Below are positions 14,587 to 17,221 of a DNA stretch of 17,221 nt, piece after piece. This DNA comes from Bacteroidota bacterium. GTDB lineage: Bacteria > Bacteroidota > Ignavibacteria > Kapaibacteriales > UBA2268. A program made the position numbers and the translations under genes. Location of the stretch: positions 1 through 17,221 of the forward strand of contig DAHXMP010000252.1 in NCBI GenBank assembly GCA_027371665.1, written 5' to 3'. A model generated the notes under the pieces. It saw only the letters and a list, made by a program, of their open reading frames with translations, was not told the origin of the DNA and did no database searches. How positions within the stretch are numbered: the stretch's first letter is position 1; each line of letters opens with the position of its first letter.

Positions 14587-15399
14587 ATGAAAACTTTAAG
14601 ATTATTCGTAATATCAATTTTTATATCATTAATGACTTTCTTTAGTGCTAAAAGCCAGATAGATACCTGCTGGACAATGGTCTATCCAAATGACCCGGAG
14701 CATGGATATAATAATCCTGATTCTGTTCTATATGATTCTTGTAATTGCAAAGATGCTTACCATAAAGGATGCGATAGTGTTTATGCAAAACAATGGTTTG
14801 AATTTAGTTTTATGGTTAATGATCCTTATAACTTTCCATCCTTTCCCCCAGATACAATTATAGAAACAACCTGGCAGAACCTTGATACTAACTATGTTGA
14901 ATTAAGAAATTTATTTCAAGACCTTGAAAATATTTTTGGCCCTTTTGTATTTAGGAAAGAATTCCCCCATTGGATTGATTCTACAGCTTTAGGAAATAGA
15001 ACATACTTAATAAGATTTCAAAATTATTGTAATATTTTGTATGTAGTAAATTATTTAAATTATGATAGTCTATTATATAAACCATATTACCAAAATCGCT
15101 GTGTACATTTAGTCGGTACAGTAGATAATGAAATTATAAAAAATTTGGATTTTTCAATATATCCTATTCCTTGTGAGAACATGTTAAAATTATCAATAAG
15201 TTCACAAAATTTGTTAAAGTACAATTTATATTTTATGGATATATTTGGTAATCGATACCAAATAAAAGAAAATGAAATTTTGATACCAGGAGAACAAAAA
15301 ATCCAAATAAATACTGGGTTTTTATCTAATGGTATTTATTTATGTATTATAGATACCGGTAAGGCTAAAATAATAAGAAAATTCATTGTATTAAGATAA
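14587..15399 (+). CDS. Array paralog 3: secreted protein with T9SS sorting domain
   Basis: 270 residues, almost a duplicate of copy 2 through body and tail but with a different signal peptide (MKTLRLFVISIFISLMTFFS, cleavage near AKS-Q) that matches copy 4. Body: IDTCWTMVYPNDPEHGY, VLYDSCNCKDAYHKGCDSVY, AKQWFEFSFMVNDPYNFPSF, TWQNLDTNYVELRNLFQ and RKEFPHWIDS. A T9SS type A domain follows from FSIYPIPCENML to the terminal FIVLR. GGAG lies seven bases ahead of the ATG. It starts 38 bp after copy 2, and its start-to-start distance of 851 bp is nearly the same as the 849 bp from copy 3 to copy 4, the footprint of tandem duplication. Confidence 0.85.
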   Translation: MKTLRLFVISIFISLMTFFSAKSQIDTCWTMVYPNDPEHGYNNPDSVLYDSCNCKDAYHKGCDSVYAKQWFEFSFMVNDPYNFPSFPPDTIIETTWQNLDTNYVELRNLFQDLENIFGPFVFRKEFPHWIDSTALGNRTYLIRFQNYCNILYVVNYLNYDSLLYKPYYQNRCVHLVGTVDNEIIKNLDFSIYPIPCENMLKLSISSQNLLKYNLYFMDIFGNRYQIKENEILIPGEQKIQINTGFLSNGIYLCIIDTGKAKIIRKFIVLR

Positions 15400-15435
15400 A
15401 AAATTAAAATTATAAAAATTTTTTTTGGAGGTAAA

Positions 15436-16236
15436 ATGAAATCTATGAGATTGCACCTTACATCAATTTTTATTTTGGTTCTGATTTCCTTTAGTGCTAA
15501 AAGCCAGGTGGATACCTGTTGGACAATGGTATATCCTGATGATATATTGAATGGCTATTCAAATCCTGATTCTGTACTTTACGATTCTTGTCATTGCAAG
15601 GATGCGTACAATAAAGGATGCGACAGTGTTTATGCAAAACAATGGTTTGAATTTAGTTTTATGGATAATGACCCATACAACTTTCCATCCTTTCCACCAG
15701 ATACAATTATAGAAACTACATGGCAAAATCTCGATTCAAATTATGTTGAGTTGAGAAATCTATTTCAAGGACTTGAAAATATCTTTGGAAAATTTATTTT
15801 AAGAAAAGAATTTCCTGATGCTGTTGATCCCATATTAGCTGCTAGAGCTTATATCATAAGATTTGATAATTATGTTAATATTGATTCAGTAATCTTTTAT
15901 TTGAGCAATGAGTTGATTGAAAAAATTTATTATTTGAATAATGCAGCTCACTTATTATCTAATTATGAAGAACCAAATTCAACAAAAGATATAAAATTAT
16001 ATCCTAATCCATGTACCACATATACAAACTTATTTTTAAAAAATTATTTTGGATTATTTATCATTAAATTATATGGTTCTAATGGACAATTCATTGAAGA
16101 CATATCAGAACCAGAAAATTCAGATAATTTTACAGTTTTTAAAATAAATACAACTCAATTTTCAAATGGACTTTATTTTGTTGTTATTTATTATATGAAT
16201 AAATATTATATTATTAAGTTGATTGTAATAAAATAA
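15436..16236 (+). CDS. Array paralog 4: chimeric secreted protein with a different T9SS domain
   Basis: 266 residues. The signal peptide (MKSMRLHLTSIFILVLISFS, then AKSQ) and the first about 115 residues follow copy 3 nearly exactly, including DSCHCKDAYNKGCDSVYAKQ and NDPYNFPSFPPDTIIE. From about residue 118 (GKFILRKEFPD) it switches to the copy 5 type: NYVNIDSVIFYLSNELIEKI and YYLNNAAHLLSN. The C-terminus is a third kind of sequence, a T9SS type A domain beginning DIKLYPNPCTTY and ending YIIKLIVIK, not the tail of copies 2 and 3. GGAGG lies five bases before the ATG and the gap to copy 3 is only 36 bp. This is the clearest recombinant in the array. Confidence 0.85.
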   Translation: MKSMRLHLTSIFILVLISFSAKSQVDTCWTMVYPDDILNGYSNPDSVLYDSCHCKDAYNKGCDSVYAKQWFEFSFMDNDPYNFPSFPPDTIIETTWQNLDSNYVELRNLFQGLENIFGKFILRKEFPDAVDPILAARAYIIRFDNYVNIDSVIFYLSNELIEKIYYLNNAAHLLSNYEEPNSTKDIKLYPNPCTTYTNLFLKNYFGLFIIKLYGSNGQFIEDISEPENSDNFTVFKINTTQFSNGLYFVVIYYMNKYYIIKLIVIK

Positions 16237-16261
16237 GTTAAATAAATATTAATGGTGTTTT

Positions 16262-16942
16262 ATGAAGACAAGATGAACGTTTGTTGTATTTATTTATTTT
16301 CTTTTATCATGTTTTTCAATTATCTTATATGCTCAAATTGATTCTTGCTTTAAGTTAGTTTATCCTAATCAACCTGAGAATAATTATTTAAATCCCGACT
16401 CTGTTATTTGGGATAGTTGTACTTGTTTGAAATTAAATGATAGTTGCAAATTAAGGTACGCAAAGAAATGGTTTGAAGTTCAATTTTATAACGACCCTTT
16501 TAATTTTCCTCAAGCTCCGAGAGATTCGATTATTGAAGCCACCTGGCATCAAATAGATACAAATATGGTTGAATTGAGAAACTTATATCAGGGTCTTGAA
16601 GATTTATTTGGTAATTTCATTTTAAGAAAGGAATTTCCTGATTGTATAGATACTAATGTAGTTGCAAGTAAAGTTTATTTAATAAGATTTAGTAATTATA
16701 CTAATATTGATTCTGTAATTAATTTTTTGAGTAATGAATTAATAAAAAAAATTTATTATTTGAATAATGCAGTTCACTTATTATCAAATATTAATGAACA
16801 AAGTTTTGAAATGGGAAATTTGAAAGAAGATGGTATAAAATCGAGGTTAGATAATGGCTGCATGGATTATCATAAAAATTCATTGGAATGGAATTTATTT
16901 TCGATTCATACTCCTTTGGTCGTGAAATTGCCGTGCTTATAA
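16262..16942 (+). pseudogene. Array paralog 5: broken by a stop in the signal peptide
   Basis: ATG at 16262 reads MKTR and then TGA (16274-16276); the same frame continues TFVVFIYFLLSCFSIILYAQ, an obvious signal peptide, into IDSCFKLVYPNQPENNY, NPDSVIWDSCTC, YAKKWFEVQF, NDPFNFPQAPRDSIIEATWH, MVELRNLYQGLEDLFG and LRKEFPD. So one nonsense codon separates the start from an otherwise intact paralog. The middle matches copy 4 (TNIDSVINFLSNELIKKIYY). It ends with the 106-bp tail shared with copy 1 and stops at 16942, while a T9SS tail continues in another frame. No in-frame ATG lies between the TGA and the body. It is a pseudogene unless the TGA is read through or is a sequencing error. Confidence 0.75.
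16804..16909 (+). repeat. 106-bp direct repeat R2 (tail module of paralog 5)
   Basis: Second copy of R1 (99 of 106 identical), encoding FEMGNLKEDGIKSRLDNGC and MDYHKNSLEWNLFSIH. Right after it the sequence changes to an unrelated T9SS tail in another frame. R1 and R2 lie in the same orientation 3.47 kb apart, so homologous recombination between them would delete copies 2-4 and most of copy 5. Confidence 0.85.
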
Positions 16943-17070
16943 ATGAATTCCGTCAGCCAGGAAGATATTCTGCAATGTTTAAATCTCCTGATATATTCAA
17001 CGGTGTTTATTTCTACCGCCTCGAAGCAGGAGGTGTGATTGAGACAAAGAAGATGCAGTTGATAAGGTAA
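16876..17070 (+). pseudogene. T9SS sorting-domain fragment, out of frame with paralog 5
   Basis: An open frame after a TAA at 16873-16875. From about 16903 it reads FDSYSFGREIAVLINEF, then RQPGRYSAMFKSPDIF, NGVYFYRLEAGG and VIETKKMQLIR. This is a textbook Ignavibacteria/Bacteroidota type IX tail (GREV-xx-LVNE...G-Y...GVYFYRL-x-G...ETKKM). Its frame differs by one base from paralog 5, and its composition is less AT-rich than the array. It looks like the end of a different secreted protein joined to R2 by a recombination or a deletion. It has no start of its own. Confidence 0.75.
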
Positions 17071-17221
17071 ACATTTGTACCAAAATATTGCAATACTTCA
17101 CCCAGAGCGGTTGTTCAGCGGTGGTGGGTTCATTTTTATTTTGCACATAACACAAAAATATTCCGAATTTCTTTGGGTTGTTATACTTTGCCAGTCACGC
17201 ACTTCTTCATGACTCGGTTTT

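Noticed and set aside
13736..16236. CRISPR or satellite-type array
   Set aside because: The repeat unit is about 850 bp and consists of whole genes with ribosome-binding sites; there are no short direct repeats with unique spacers.
16274..16276. Recoded TGA (selenocysteine or altered code) in paralog 5
   Set aside because: It lies at codon 5 in a signal peptide, no SECIS-like hairpin is obvious after it, and other genes here use TGA as a normal stop (for example at 6844-6846).
17098..17220. Open frame of 40 codons on the minus strand entering from the right edge
   Set aside because: It ends with TGA and could be the tail of a gene outside the window, but the peptide (ending KMNPPPLNNRSG) matches nothing I recognise and is short enough to be chance. 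The last 150 bp are left without a call.

Overview
The window is AT-rich, has no ribosomal RNA genes and looks like a Bacteroidota / Ignavibacteriota-type (FCB group) chromosome. The evidence is type IX secretion (T9SS) C-terminal sorting domains on several secreted proteins, TAnnTTTG promoter-like boxes in the upstream gaps, few strong Shine-Dalgarno sites, and a short interspersed repeat whose translation (FDSAQDD on one strand, CHSEPSRRI on the other) I recognise from such genomes. No replicon, integrase or transposase was found.

Left part, minus strand (1-4745): a probable operon for aromatic precursors. In transcription order it reads methyltransferase with a Trm112-like zinc ribbon, FkbO/Hyg5/XanB2-type chorismatase, DAHP synthase without a regulatory domain, 3-dehydroquinate synthase (aroB) and type I 3-dehydroquinate dehydratase (aroD, cut by the left edge). 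The chorismatase would divert chorismate to a hydroxybenzoate or dihydroxycyclohexadiene-carboxylate, so the operon holds both supply genes and a drain enzyme.

Middle (4889-8939): a NodU/CmcH/TobZ-type O-carbamoyltransferase, a 49-residue DUF5989 membrane peptide and an SxtJ-like membrane protein, the same trio type as sxtI/K/J of saxitoxin clusters. A membrane-anchored SGNH hydrolase diverges from them. This is probably a cassette that decorates a small molecule or surface glycan. Three copies of one 26-bp imperfect-dyad repeat lie inside the coding regions of this half: one inside the chorismatase, one in the interdomain linker of the carbamoyltransferase and one over its start codon.

Next (9015-12289): a 765-residue envelope protein combining a CxxCH motif, a TolB/PD40-like propeller and TPRs, then a small GT-A-like putative glycosyltransferase. 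A 495-bp gap follows with inverted repeats and two tRNA T-arm-like fragments pointing outward.

Right part (12786-17070): a tandem array of five paralogous secreted, cysteine-containing proteins of unknown function. They are mosaics: signal peptides, bodies and C-terminal tails are combined differently in each copy. Copies 2-4 end in T9SS sorting domains. Copies 1 and 5 instead share a 106-bp tail. Copy 5 is broken by a stop in its signal peptide and by an out-of-frame T9SS tail. The array looks like an actively recombining family and is, with the intragenic repeat, the most interesting part of the window.
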